A stretch of DNA of 64,000 bases from positions 51,095,325 through 51,159,324 of the forward strand of contig CM055106.1 of assembly GCA_029204225.1 (NCBI GenBank), read 5' to 3'. Of the stretch, positions 1 to 14,005 are shown one piece after another; the first letter of the stretch is position 1, and every line of letters starts with the position of its first letter. A program made the translations under genes and the position numbers. Origin of the DNA: Diphasiastrum complanatum. Taxonomy: Eukaryota > Streptophyta > Lycopodiopsida > Lycopodiales > Lycopodiaceae. The notes below the pieces were generated by a model, which ran no database searches, was not told the origin of the DNA, and saw only the letters and a list, made by a program, of their open reading frames with translations.

Positions 1-273
1 TACTGACTTGACGTTTGTTATGTGAGTTTGAATATGTGTTTGTAAGTTCGTAACCTATGTCGTTTTGTGATCATGTTCTTTTAGTTTGCTAATATTTTTT
101 ACTTTTCTTTTTACACCCTTTTACGTTATGTTTTTTTTTCTTGCATGTCTGTCAGTCAAAGAATCTTTAAAGTACTCAAGCGTAACTTTTAGCTTCTATT
201 CCAAAACATTATCTTGTGCACCGCCATTATCACCATACTCCATCAGATATTATCTACCATTGTGCGGCCAATA
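1..273. other. Unclassified AT-rich sequence upstream of a copia RNase H fragment
   Basis: T-rich sequence with no convincing reading frame. The RNase H homology to the right starts abruptly near position 274, so this is either a foreign junction or a heavily decayed part of the same copia element. Confidence 0.4.
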
Positions 274-716
274 CAAATTATCTTCACATATGTTGCAACA
301 GCAAAGATGGCCAACAAAATAATCTGGCTAAGGCAGTTCCTCGACGAATTGGGCGAAACAAGGAAAGAGCCCCTGGTCTTGCAGATGGACAACACCTCTG
401 CAATACACCTGACGAAAGATCCCGTGTTCCATTCCATAACAAAGCACATTGCGATCAAGTACCACTTGATCATGGATCTAATTGAGAAGAAGATGCTACA
501 GACCACCTTCATCAGAATGAGAGACATGGTTGCTGACATCTTCACTAAAGTCCTAGACAAAGGACTCTTTGAGAGACAAAGGAGCAGTCTTGGGATCGTA
601 AAGCTATCATGCTTTGAGAGGGAACTGAAGAAACAAAACATTTCGAATTACAAAGCCTTGCTAGCTTTCAGCCCTCAGCCCGACAAAGACATTCACGAAC
701 TCGAAGATCTGGAGAC

Positions 717-735
<19 letters not shown>
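274..735 (+). pseudogene. Ty1/copia Pol fragment: C-terminal half of RNase H
   Basis: The frame reads TAKMANKIIWLRQFLDELGE, then QMDNTSAIHLTKDPVFHS, TKHIAIKYH and RMRDMVADIFTKVLDKGLFE, the usual C-terminal RNase H signatures of copia elements (DN-SAI for the active-site Asp, H-R-KHI, DIFTK-L). RNase H removes the RNA template during reverse transcription. The N-terminal part (the AEY motif) and everything upstream are missing. A closely related copy lies at 41840-42068 (element F). The Ty3-type LTR begins at 717, inside the last codons of this frame, and the sequence to the right of that insertion (from 9303) leads into an LTR shared with element F. The fragment is therefore the 3' end of an F-like copia, split by an 8.6-kb insertion. 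Confidence 0.85.
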
Positions 736-1593
<858 letters not shown>

Positions 1594-2241
1594 GGGTCCA
1601 CGACCCAAAGTAGTGCCGGTCCCTTGACACTAGGCTGCAATTGTCATGAAGGGGCACTGTTGTTGGTTCATTTATTGCTGGGACATGGGTGCTTCAGGAA
1701 AAGCGTGGATAGAATTCACTTACATAAAACCTGAGGCTTTATTGATTGTTGATCAGCAAGAACCTAGACTTGCCAGATTTTCAATAATACACATAAGGGT
1801 CTGGTGGCCATATCAGATAACTTTGTTCATTGACAATTGGGTAGTTGAGGCATGCCATCGGAGGATCCCAAGATAAATCTTGCTGATATAATGGATCTTC
1901 ATAGATCGGCGAAACTGGTCCCAATATCATAGACTCCCCCAAATCATAATGTGGATATGACGTGTTTGCTTGATGCTCTTGTCTGTCTTGGTATTCGAAG
2001 TATGCATCAGTCTGACGACTTTTCTCAGCAGTCAATATCATAGATTTAGGAAAGGCTTTATCATTGTAGGTTCTGGTTCTTGCTGTACAATTGGCCATTT
2101 TGGGCTTGGATTCCCTAGACTTGGTCTTTGAAGAATGGATATACTCCGAATTGGCGTTGATTTGGGGGTCTGTTGAATTGTGGAACAATTAGACTTTGGT
2201 TGAATCTTGCTCATTGAGGGACAATCATCAACTTTAGTCTT
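1594..2241 (-). pseudogene. Gag C-terminal fragment trapped between two LTRs (copy 1)
   Basis: This 648-bp piece matches the 2836-3483 part of the element's own gag region. On the minus strand it holds an open frame of 135 codons (2188 to 1781) starting MFHNSTDPQINAN and ending PPDPYVYY. The frame is rich in Pro, Ser, Tyr and charged residues, with no recognised catalytic motif. The copy at 7998-8645 has exactly the same length; the two 135-residue translations differ at 8 positions. The right border is the junction TCTTCTCGAG at 2236-2247, where gag sequence meets LTR sequence through a shared CTC. The ATG is internal to gag, so an independent protein is unproven. Confidence 0.7.
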
Positions 2242-2305
2242 CTCGAGCGGCTACCCAAAGCTATTATATCCCAACGTAGGGAGAGAGAGAGAAGAGAGAG
2301 GGAGA

Positions 2306-2338
<33 letters not shown>

Positions 2339-2835
2339 AGAGATGGAGATTAAGAAACCAAGAGAGTTTTATTAGAATGAGAATGGAAGATGATACAATA
2401 CAAAGGAAATGGCTCCCTCTTATAGATTTTAGAGGTGAGCCTCCTTTACTCTCATTGGCCACTTCATTGGGGCAAGGATTCTAATCCAAGCCTTTCAAAA
2501 AAACACAACTTAAATCTAATGGTGCTAAGAAAGCACACGGGCACTCACATGATTCATGTGAGTTTTAAGTTGGGCCCTTTTAGCTTTTTTATTTGCAACT
2601 TGACTTAGGGCCTCTAATGTCATTTTAGAGTTTTAAGCCCCTAGTCTCTTATTCCTAGGAATTACAACTTGCTACTTGTGCTCATTGGTGGCTGGGCTTA
2701 TACACACAGAATGCTAGTGCCTTGCATTTATTATTCTACTATACTATGGCGGGGCCCACTAGGCAAGGCTTGGCCAACAGTATTTTAAGTTGTGGGACCC
2801 ACTTATTTAGTTGTATACATGCAATACCCACAACA
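2242..2835 (-). repeat. Truncated Ty3-type LTR (inner copy, 3' compound end)
   Basis: Same family as 717-1593 but starting at CTCGAG, so about 150 bp of the 3' (U5-side) end is missing and no primer site follows. The GA tract is short (2281-2342). Its 5' terminus TGTTGTGGG lies at 2835. The variant near the junction matches LTR 8646-9302 rather than the two full LTRs, which supports pairing of the two truncated copies. Confidence 0.78.
2281..2342. repeat. (GA)n microsatellite, short allele
   Basis: Interrupted GA tract of about 60 bp inside the truncated LTR, at the position homologous to the much longer tracts in the sister LTRs. Confidence 0.95.
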
Positions 2836-4861
2836 GGGTCCACGACCCAAAGCAGTGCCGGTCCCTCGGCACTATGCTGCAACTGTCGTGAAGGGGCACT
2901 GTTGTTGGTTCATTTATTGCTGGGACATGGGTGCTTCAGGAAAAGCGTGGATAGAATTCACTTACATAAGACCTGAGGCTTTATTGATTGTTGATCAGCA
3001 AGAACCTAGACTTGCCAGATTTTCAATAATACACATAAGGGTCTGGTGGCCATATCAGATAACTTTGTTCATTGACAATTGGGTAGTCGAGGCATGCCAT
3101 CGGAGGATCCCAAGATAAATCATGCTGATATAATGGATCTTCATAGATCGGCAAAACTGGTCCCAATATCATAAACTCCCCAAAATCATAATGTGGATAT
3201 GACGTGTTTGCTTGATGCTCTTGTCTATCCTAGTATTCGAAGTATGCATCAGCCTGACGACTTTCCTCAGCAGTCAATATCATAGATTTAGGACAAGGCT
3301 TTATCATTGTAGGTTCTGGTTCTTGCTGTACAATTGGCAATTTTGGGCTTGGATTCTCTGGATTTGGCCTTTGAAGAATGGATATACCCCGAATTGGCGT
3401 TGATTTGGAGGTCTGTTGAATTGTGGAACAATTAGACTTTGGTTGAATCTTGCTCATTGAGGGGCAATCATCAACTTTAGTCTTCTCTTGGTCATTGCAC
3501 TTTCCCATTGAAGGCTGCGTGATGGCACTTTTTCTTGGATCTTGTGTTGAATTGCCTTCAAGTTGCCCTGTTGATGCTAGTCCCCTTTGTAATTCATCAC
3601 TAAGAATTCTTTGCATTGACCGTGAAAAAAGCCCTGACAGAATCTGCTAGAGTTCCTCGGTTGCCCGTGTCTTGATTTCCTCGACAATCGTTGGCTTGAT
3701 GAATTCTACCATCTTTGTCTTCTGTGATGGTTCTATTTGTTTTCCCGAGGGTATCTTTGCGTACCTTGGAACTTTTGTCATATTTTCTTCTTCGTCACTT
3801 GCTTCATAACCCGGTGGCACTAAGATTTTTCTTTTGTAGTATGTTCGAGGTGGAAGGGTTACCACAGGTGCATGTCGGTCTACATAGGCCAAATGCCTCC
3901 TGGCTATTTATGAATTTCTCATTGGAAAATCTCGGCATGGATGATTAGCTCCGCATTGTGAACACAAGGGATCAAATGTTGACGGATCCCCTTGGTGTGG
4001 ACATTCAGCACGTCGGTGTTTTCCTCCGCATCCATAGCACCTAACTGAGTGTAGTATGCCATCACCTCTAAGTTGATAGGCATACACCGGTAACAAATTC
4101 CCCTTAGGATCTTCCACAAAATAGACTGGTAGGCTGTTATGGTCCTCCATTGAATTCGGTGACATGCAAGAGGATATAACCAAAACTTCTACCTTGCCAC
4201 TGTTTGTTGAAGAAACTCGTGATTTAGATGGATCAATCTGACATCCACCCTTCTGGTGAGCTCCTTGTTAGCTTGATTATGCTTCCGACCATTGAACCAC
4301 CAGATCTTGCTGTCGACAAGCCTGTTGCTCTGTATTTTGTCCTTTTAACAAGCGCGGATTCTTGATTGGACACTTGGTACTTGGATGATCTCCAAAGCAG
4401 AAGGTACATTCGTCCTTTTTAAGAAACTTAAGAGAGCAAGCATAAACTTGCTGACAGCTTAAAGTGCAAGGTTCTGGGTCTTCCGCTGCACTTGTTCTGC
4501 TTGACCTTGCTGCACTTTGTTGCCTTGCATGGGGTTCCATTCTTGTTGGATCATTGCTCGTTGTCGACCTTTGTTCCTCTGATTCCCCATATAGATAGGG
4601 AAAATCCTTCTTCCTGAGTGAGATTTCCATCTGGGCAGCATCCTTACAGAGTTGTACAGGTGACGCATAGGATGCTAATTCTGCCATACCAAATCTGATT
4701 CTTTTGGGCAGTCCAGCATAGTATTTTGCCATGACGATCTGTTCAGGAATCGGTGGATTACAATCTTTCACTAGATGATAGATCCGATAGGTGTAGTCTC
4801 GGATTGTTTCAGAAGGGAAATTTTTAAATTTCGATAATCCTACAAGGGCGGTCTCCATAGT
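2836..4861 (-). pseudogene. Ty3-type gag polyprotein, decayed, with three short zinc knuckles
   Basis: Reading minus from 4858, a 193-codon frame opens METALVGLSKFKNF and contains KYYAGLPKRIRFGMAEL, resembling the capsid region of plant Ty3 gag. Knuckles follow: CTFCFGDHPSTKC near 4400, CYGCGGKHRRAEC near 4020 and CSQCGANHP near 3950. The first two have CX2CX3HX4C spacing, one residue shorter than the usual CX2CX4HX4C. Beyond them come an acidic segment (GYEASDEEEN, about 3790) and a Gln/Ser/Pro-rich tail (3616 to 3230) that overlaps the piece duplicated in the compound LTRs. Stops and frame changes separate these blocks. Gag packages the element RNA. No protease or RT follows; an LTR comes directly after. 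Confidence 0.72.
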
Positions 4862-5564
4862 TCAGCACTATAATGTCGCAAAGTAGCTGGTTGGTGAATT
4901 GCTTAAAGATTTGCTCAATGACTCTGGTGTTCCAACTTTTTTTTTTTTTTTTGAAGTGGAAGAAGAAAAAGAAGAGGAGAAAGGAATCAAAAAAAGAGGG
5001 ATCCGTATGGATGTGAACAGAAACAGAAATGGATTTAACAGATAACCGCATTTAAAGTTACACTGTCAAGAGAATATGGAGATGGACAGAAGAGTGATGA
5101 ATGGTTGGGATGGATGGTGGTGGAAACTGATTTTTCTTGGTACTGATCAACTTGATCTGAGGTTCATTCACTTGGTTCAGTCCAGGGATGTTGGATCTTG
5201 ATGAATATTGTGACTACAACCTAGATTTGACAAGATCTAATCAGTTGTAGTTGGCTAATAGTGTGATTTTAGCCCCTTTTCTTGGTTCTTTGTGTTTTTT
5301 TTTTTTTTGTTGAGATTTATGCAAATCTGAGTGAATTTAACCTTCAACCTTCCTACAGTAGCTGTATATGGACCATTTCTAGACAATGTGAGTTCTACAA
5401 GAGTTCTTGATGGGCAGATTTGTCAGGATCTTGAAAAACCTCAGTTTTTTTGGCATTTTTTGGCACTTTTTCTTAGATATTTCTAAATCTAGCCATTGGA
5501 TCTTCACAAAATTTTTACAGTAGCTAGATCTTGGTCAGATTTATTTAAAAAAACTTTTGCAAAG

Positions 5565-6320
5565 GCTACTTTCCAGCAGATCTTAAAAAATCATGGAAAA
5601 AGTGCATTTTTTTGGGGTCTTTTTGCAAAATTTTAAGATTTTCTGGGAAAAAATCCTTGCTGACTGGTATGCACTTGTATCTCAGTCAGATTCAGCTGCT
5701 CACCAAGCTGCAAGAGTTACTTCGCAAAGAAACTCAAAAAATCTTGAAAAAAGTGCATTTTTTGTGGTTTTTTTGCAAAATTTTAAGCTTTTCTGAGAAC
5801 AAACCCTTACAGACTAGTATGAACTTGTATCTTAGTTAGATTCAGCTGTGCACCAAGCTACAAGAGGTAATTCCCAAGGAAACTCAAAAAATCCTGAAAA
5901 AAGTGCATTTTTTTGTGGTTTGTTTGCAAAATTTTAATATTTTCTGGGAACAAACCCTTGTAGACTAGCGTGCACTTGTATCTCAGTCAGATTAACTTGA
6001 TCACCAATCTGCAAGAGTCAAGAAAACTCAAAAAATCTTGAAAAAAGTGCATTCTTTTGTGGTTTTTTTGCAAAATTTTAAGCTTTTATGGGAACAAACC
6101 CTCGCAGACTGGTATGCACTTGTATCTCAATTAGATTCACCTGCTCACCAAGCTGTAAGAGCTACTTCCCTAGGAAACACCAGAAATCTTGAAAAAACTG
6201 CATTTATTTGTGGTTTTTTGGCCAAATTTTGAGATTTTCTGGGAACTAATCTTCGCAAGATGGTATGTGCTTGTATCTATGTCAGATTCACTTGCTTACC
6301 AAGCTGCGAGAGCTACTTCC
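5565..6320 (-). repeat. Five tandem copies of a ~150-bp leader repeat
   Basis: The marker AGTGCATTTTT (or close variant) occurs at about 5601, 5752, 5902, 6046 and 6197, giving periods of 151, 150, 144 and 151 bp. Each unit also carries a run like GCAAAATTTTAAG, then TGGTATGCACTTGTATCTCAG and CACCAAGCTGCAAGAG. Copies differ by scattered substitutions and small indels. Confidence 0.9.
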
Positions 6321-6645
6321 CAGAGAAACTCAAAAATTTGTTGTCTGAGAAGGTTCTAGGCCACTTTTTGTTCTTGGGAACCTTCACAAGGGCACTTTTT
6401 TGGGATCTAACTCTCGCAAACTTCTCTCTGTCCTTGTATTAGTGAGATAGAACTTTAGAGAGCTCTGCGAGGGTTAATTCCCAAGGAAACTCAAAAATTT
6501 GTTGTTTGAGAAGGTTCTAGGCCATTTTTTGCTCTTGGGAGCCTTCACAGGGGCACTTTTTTGGGGATCTAACTCTCGCAGACTTCTCTATGTCCTTGTC
6601 TCAGTGAGATGGAACTTTAGAGAGCTCTACGAAGGTTAGTTTTGA
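6321..6645 (-). repeat. Two tandem copies of a second ~160-bp leader repeat
   Basis: Two units share AACTCAAAAATTTGTTGT, GAAGGTTCTAGGCCA, GGGCACTTTTTTGGG, CTCTCGCA and TAGAGAGCTCT. They start near 6327 and 6486. The unit is a diverged relative of the preceding ~150-bp repeat, with the same CAAGGAAACTC lead-in. Confidence 0.8.
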
Positions 6646-6870
6646 GTTTTGAAAAAAAATTGATTTTTACAAGGGATTTTTGAATTTTTATGGGTTTTTC
6701 TCTGTTTTTTCAAAATCTATTGAGAAGTAACCTTTACAGGCTTCTATGCAGGTCTGGGACAGTACCCTAGAGCTGCTGCTAATCATGCGAAGGTTAGTTC
6801 TTGCTGGTTCTTGAGAAATCAAAATCTGATGGGATTTTGGCTCTCTTTTTCCCTCCAAAAACAGATTTTG

Positions 6871-6905
<35 letters not shown>

Positions 6906-7157
6906 CTGATTTTTATGGATTAATGAAAGGATTTGGTGCCTGGATCGGATCCTCCCACCCCACAATCTCTCCCTACAGTGCAAACAAACAAAAAAATCAC
7001 GAAAAAATGGAAAAAGCTAACACTACTCACACTATTCTACCCTTAAAATTCGATATTTTTTTTTGATGAAAAAGAATGATGAGAGAGAAGAAAGAGAGAG
7101 ATAGAGGAAAAGAGAAAGTGAGTAAGAAAACTATGCAACGAAAAGAGTGTGTGGCGC

Positions 7158-7175
7158 TCCTCGGCAACGGCGCCA
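7158..7175 (-). promoter_or_regulatory. Primer binding site complementary to tRNA-Asp
   Basis: The minus strand reads TGGCGCCGTTGCCGAGGA, one mismatch from TGGCGCCGTTGCCGGGGA, the complement of the plant tRNA-Asp 3' end. It sits one base from the LTR terminus at 7177, which fixes that LTR as the 5' LTR and the element's direction. Confidence 0.9.
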
Positions 7176-7176
7176 C

Positions 7177-7997
<821 letters not shown>

Positions 7998-8645
7998 GGG
8001 TCCATGACCCAAAGTAGTGTCGGTCCCTTGGCACTAGGCTGGAACTGTCGTGAAGGGGCACTGTTGTCGGTTCATTTATTGCTGGAACATGGGTGCTTAA
8101 GGAAAAGCGTGGATAGAATTCACTTACATAAAACCTGAGGCTTTATTGATTGTTGATCAGCAAGAACCTAGACTTGCCAGATTTTCAATAATACACATAA
8201 GGTTCTGGTGGCCATATCAGATAACCTTGTTCATTGACAATTGGGTAGTCGAGACATGCCATCGGAGGATCCCAAGATAAATCTTGCTGACATAATGGAT
8301 CTTCATAGATCGGCGAAACTGGTCCCAATATCATAGACTCCCCCAAATCATAATGTGGATATGACGTGTTTGCTTGATGCTCTTGTCTGTCTTGGTATTC
8401 GAAGTATGCATCAGCCTGATGACTTTTCTCAGCAGTCAATATCATAGATTTAGGAAAGGCTTTATCATTGTAGGTTCTGGTTCTTGCTGTACAATTGGCC
8501 ATTTTGGGCTTGGATTCCCTGGATTTGGCCTTTGAAGAATGGATATACCCCGAATTGGCGTTGATTTGGGGGTCTGTTGAATTGTGGAACAATTAGACTT
8601 TGGTTGAATCTTGCTCATTGAGGGACAATCATCAACTTTAGTCTT
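7998..8645 (-). pseudogene. Gag C-terminal fragment trapped between two LTRs (copy 2)
   Basis: Second copy of the 648-bp gag piece, with a 135-codon minus-strand frame (8592 to 8185, MFHNSTDPQINANSG...). The frame is open in both copies, so either the insertion is young or the frame is maintained; eight residue differences over 135 favour modest age. The left side meets the full LTR terminus, and the right side meets LTR sequence at the same TCTTCTCGAG junction as copy 1. No function is recognised. Confidence 0.7.
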
Positions 8646-9302
<657 letters not shown>

Positions 9303-10240
9303 AAGACACGAAACATGAAAAGTTTCACGAACACAAAAGTCAACGAAAACAAAAACGAACGGTTTGCAAACATGAAAGTCAAAGCAGATGAAGACGAACG
9401 GTTCGTGAACACAAAAGATTTACGAACGAGAATCTTTTGCGGTCTAGTACGAGAGAAGGCAAATGACCAAAACAGATACAATGACGGAAACGAAACCTTT
9501 TCCTACCCTCCATGCTCCAAAGAGTACCAGCGAGATCATGCAAGTACCCAGAAGTATAGATATCAGATTTGATGGTATGACGTCAGTAGATACATTTTAG
9601 GTCATGGCTAATCCGCCACTCTTGCAATTCCCTGATTAGTTGTAGATGCTTAATCACTCTAATCTCAGATTTACATAGAGCGACCATACTTACTGGATGA
9701 TACTTGACATATACATCAACAAAATACACATATGTACTAGTCTGATGCTAGTAAGCAATCAAGACGAAATACACACAACAAGTCTGCCTACATGCGAGAC
9801 GAGCTCTGTGATCAGGATCCATAGAGATCCAACTGTCCGCTAGTAAAGTGAGACGATTACTCGTGAGAGAACCGCGTTTCTCTCATGCCAACGCACTACA
9901 TGGATTTGCATGCAGTGCTTGAAAAAATCAGAGGAAGATCAATATAGATGATTTTTCTTGTTGTGTCTGATCTCGAATGCAAATGCTTTTGTTGTTAATC
10001 GTGTGTCCGAGTTCTTTTGTTCATTTTAATTTCGCACCTTGGTTGAAACTATGTTGAATGCTCCATTAATTTAATAAACGTAGATCAACATTGCCCGACT
10101 ACATTCTGGAGGACTGTAGGAGTAATTCAGCTGGTAGTGTCCAACGATAGCATCTGAACTCCATCCGAATCCAAAGAGGATCATGGTTCAGTCGCGAAAG
10201 CTTTGCGACTGCAAAATCCAAATTGCTGTTCCGAACACTC
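9303..10240 (+). repeat. Rest of the F-like copia 3' end/LTR, resumed after the Ty3 insertion
   Basis: The stretch 10052-10165 (GTTGAATGCT, ATTAAT, CGTAGATCA, CTGTAGGA, CCAACGATA...) matches 42139-42250, which follows the RNase H of element F in the same orientation. Together with the RNase H at 274-735 it reconstructs an interrupted copia 3' end. The A-rich part at 9303-9480 with repeated GAACGGTT, CACAAAAG and ACGAACG words is probably the equivalent of the TTCG-rich LTR part at 42270-42610. Confidence 0.6.
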
Positions 10241-10954
<714 letters not shown>

Positions 10955-10972
10955 TGATGCCGTTGTCGGAGA
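10955..10972 (+). promoter_or_regulatory. Decayed tRNA-Asp primer binding site
   Basis: TGATGCCGTTGTCGGAGA differs from the ideal site at four positions, all C-to-T or G-to-A changes, as expected from deamination of methylated cytosines. Confidence 0.75.
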
Positions 10973-11520
10973 ATAGATTAGCATTTTCTTGCATTTTTAG
11001 CTTGCATACATTCATTTTGTATTTGTGAGTTTTGCTTGTGGAATGGATGTTTGGGGGGTAGTTTAGTGTGGAGTAGAGGTTAGATTTGTTGTTTTTTCAT
11101 GATTTGTTGCTTGTATGATCTATGGAGAGAGATTGAGAGGTGAGAAACATCAAATCCCAGCACCCTATCCCTTCCACAGATCCTAAAAATTAGAAAAAAC
11201 CATGTAGTTTAGACAAACTGTCCAGAAAAGAGCCAAAAAATATCTATCAGACCTCATAACAGTCTGTTCTGATCAAACCAACCTTCATCCACCTGCGAGT
11301 AAGTTCTGCCACATCATCAGTACCTACAGCTACTCAAGCAAAGTTATTTCCCATCCAATTTGCCAAAATTGCCAAAAAAAACAACCAGAAAAATGAACAA
11401 ACCTTTGTAAAAAATGTCCAGAATCTCATAGTAGCCCAAAACACCCCAGACAACCTTCGCCCAAGCTTCATTTTCACCATCAGAGCCATCTTGGAGGTCA
11501 ACAAAGGTGCACTAGCTTCT
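10973..11520 (+). other. Leader remnant of the older Ty3-type element
   Basis: No gene is visible. The sequence runs from the primer site to a second LTR fragment at 11521, so only about 550 bp of internal sequence remain. Confidence 0.45.
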
Positions 11521-11690
11521 TGCATGTATAAGCCCAACCCAATGAGCATGCAATTTGGTTTTGTAGAACTTGTATAATTAGGAATAACTGACTAGGGGCC
11601 TAAAACATTAGAGGCCCTAAGTCAAGTTGTTAATAAATAAACTAACAGAGCCCAAATTAGAACTCACATGAATCATGTGAGTGCCCCTCA
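11521..11690 (+). repeat. Ty3-type LTR 5' fragment
   Basis: Begins TGCATGTATAAGCCCAACCC and continues GACTAGGGGCCTAAAAC, AGAGGCCCTAAGTCAAG and CACATGAATCATGTGAGTGCC, the same order as the other LTRs of this family. It stops abruptly after GTGCCCC. Confidence 0.7.
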
Positions 11691-12038
11691 TCAATGACTC
11701 TCGTGCCTTGTTTCCAGTCCCTGCAAATAGGTCCACCACCACATCCCCAGGTTGCGTAAGCAGCTCCTCTAAAAATCTGCACTCAAGACAAGAACCATAT
11801 CAATATAAAGAGTTGGCATTAATTTAGTCGGAGATATAATTTGACTAGACCTACGGTTTAGGGTGTATTGAACCTGCAGAAGCTCGGTGATCTCTCTACA
11901 CCACCACAACAAATAACATCATCTATTGTGGTGAGGGTGGCAATATTCAAGTTTATAACCCAGTTGGCCTTCAATGAGAAGGCATTTTTCTCTACCTGAT
12001 TGGCTTCTTGCCTATGGACTGCAGGGGTGGGGACACCC
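11691..12038. other. Unclassified spacer
   Basis: No gene, repeat or RNA gene recognised between the Ty3 LTR fragment and the copia-type LTR at 12039. Confidence 0.4.
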
Positions 12039-12689
12039 TGTGAAAATTGTCAATATTTCCTAGCTAGTTTGAGGCCTAAATTGGCAATTTTTGTACATAG
12101 TTTTGAATCTAACCTTTCACACGTGTGAAAGAGGCCTAGATACTTTTATTTTAGTATATATTTCATATTGAAGAAGTCTCAAACTTTAGGACCTTTGAAA
12201 TGACACCAAAATCATGTTATTTAGAAATATAGACCAAAAATGACTATTTTAGACTACTGGTGTCCTAAAATTGGGTCCTAAGTTCTAGAGAGAGGAGAGA
12301 GAGTCATCTCTCTCACCTATATTAGGCTGAAATTCGTGGAGAATAGGTCGGAGAAACTTATTGTATTGTTGAGAGAGATCAATAGATCATTGTCACAGTT
12401 TCTTCCTCCATTGAGAGCATTGCTTTGTGTATTGTCTTCAAGCTATTGTGTATGATCTTAGGAGATTTCCAAAAGTGGTAGGCTATTGTAGTAAGGCTGT
12501 TTGCTGCTATTTTTGGCTGCCATTAGTACCTTTTATTAGTTTCTTTTGTCTCTTGAATGCTTTGTCAAGTTCATGTGTATCAAAGGTAGCATTAAGATGC
12601 TTTGCCATTTCTAGCTTTTGTAGCTTGTGAAAAGATCTTAGCCAAGTATTTTGGGAGTTTGGATCCATTCAAGATCCACTTTTTTTACA
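12039..12689 (+). repeat. Copia-type LTR, family B, 5' LTR
   Basis: Starts TGTGAAAATTGTCAA and ends ACTTTTTTTACA, followed at once by a tRNA-Met primer site. It shares its length with an inverted copy at 30160-30686, including TAGATACTTTTATTTTAG and CAAAATCATGTTA. The palindrome TTTCACACGTGTGAAA lies at 12115-12130. No internal gene follows: element D begins after 195 bp. Confidence 0.85.
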
Positions 12690-12701
12690 TGGTATCATAG
12701 C
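12690..12701 (+). promoter_or_regulatory. Copia primer binding site (tRNA-Met type)
   Basis: TGGTATCATAGC, one change from the common plant copia site TGGTATCAGAGC, immediately after the LTR end. Confidence 0.85.
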
Positions 12702-12884
12702 TAGTTGGATAAAATTTTTAGTAAGGTTTCCATTTATGGTGATATTTGGATGTTTGATCAAGTTCTAGCATGATTATGCATTGCATTGTTGATCAAATCT
12801 TACTAGTCTTTGTTTGTTGAGTTGAACTTGTGGATCAAAAGAATATTTCAGGTCTATTGAAGATCAGAGACTGAGAAGAAGCTA

Positions 12885-13848
12885 TTTTGGATCATGCTGC
12901 ATATTTACTCGCGTTGTCATGCAGTCTGCATATTCACATGCAAATTCTCACAGGTGATGAAAAGACGAAAAGCAAAGGCTGATGTCACACCCTCTTCACG
13001 CTCATGCAGCTACGCTAACAGACTGGACAACGACTGTAGCCACCCACGATCTCCTACAGGCAACACATCCACCTTGTACTTTTTTCATTGGCACACCTAT
13101 AACATTATGTATATATTGAATACCAGTTTGCATATTCATCAATGAAGAAGTTAGTAAGCGAGAGAGAACGAAGAAGAGAAGCTTATCAGAGATAGACAAA
13201 AGTAGATGCTCTGTGCATTGATTCTTTAATTTGTCAGCAATAAGGTTTCATTCCTTTTACAGTTTGAATAAGCTTCGTAGGGCATGCGGTTTCGTCCACT
13301 ATTGTCTTGTGCTCTACCACATTATTGAAATGTATACTTGATATACTTAATCTGATACAATTCTTTGTTCTGCGTTCAGATTTGTGTTAATATTGCTATG
13401 CTTATTATTCATTCTGTTTGATCTTTCTAGTTGCTCTTTCTAGTAATAGATGACTAATATTTAGTCTTGTCTTTTGCGAATGTTTCGCGACTAATTATCA
13501 ATTGAGCACTGTGTAGCTCTTCGCGAATCATTCACGACACATAATTTGTCTAGCTATTCGCGACAAATTATTCTTTTGGCACTTCATTTATTAATGTTTG
13601 GCTATGTAATCAAGAACGATTGTGATTTCCATCACTAACGTTCTGTTCGTTCTGATATGCGTAGTCATGCTTTTGGAGAGAGTCACATAGCTCGTTCCAC
13701 TGTGCATGAACAATTTCTATTCGAGTTCGTTTCTCGTTCGTGTTTCGTTTCTCATTCGTGTTCCTCTTACCCCTCTAAGCTAAATTTTTTTTTTGTTTCT
13801 AACATACGACACGTTTCTCAACTCTCGCTACTCTCCCTCTCTCCAACA
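12885..13848 (+). repeat. 5' LTR of copia D (left end damaged)
   Basis: Homologous to 19157-20185 from CATGCTGCATATTTACTCG to CTCTCTCCAACA. The first ~50 bp seen in the 3' LTR (TGTTGGATTTATTTCC...) are reduced to TTTTGGA. TATA-like TATGTATATATTGAA occurs near 13105. Confidence 0.85.
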
Positions 13849-13860
13849 TGGTATCAGAGC
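13849..13860 (+). promoter_or_regulatory. tRNA-Met primer binding site of copia D
   Basis: TGGTATCAGAGC directly abuts the LTR terminus CCAACA; an exact match to the usual plant copia site. Confidence 0.95.
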
Positions 13861-14005
13861 TATTTTCATAGCTTGATAAGCTTCCACAGTACAAGACTCT
13901 ACTAGCCAATAGAGTAATTATTTTCTTGTTCTGTATTTTTCAGTATCAGATTTTCATACTTAAGTCACTGATAGTTTCTCCTATCACTCAGACTAACTCT
14001 TCCAC

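Larger units (their letters stand above)
4862..7157 (-). other. Long non-coding leader of the Ty3-type element
   Basis: Between primer site (7158-7175) and gag start (about 4860) lie 2.3 kb without a credible gene. It holds T-rich runs (4938-4952, 5288-5300), the tandem repeats described separately and a poly(T) run at 6878-6905 (poly(A) on the element's strand). Short open frames here follow the tandem repeat period and are not taken as genes. Confidence 0.65.
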
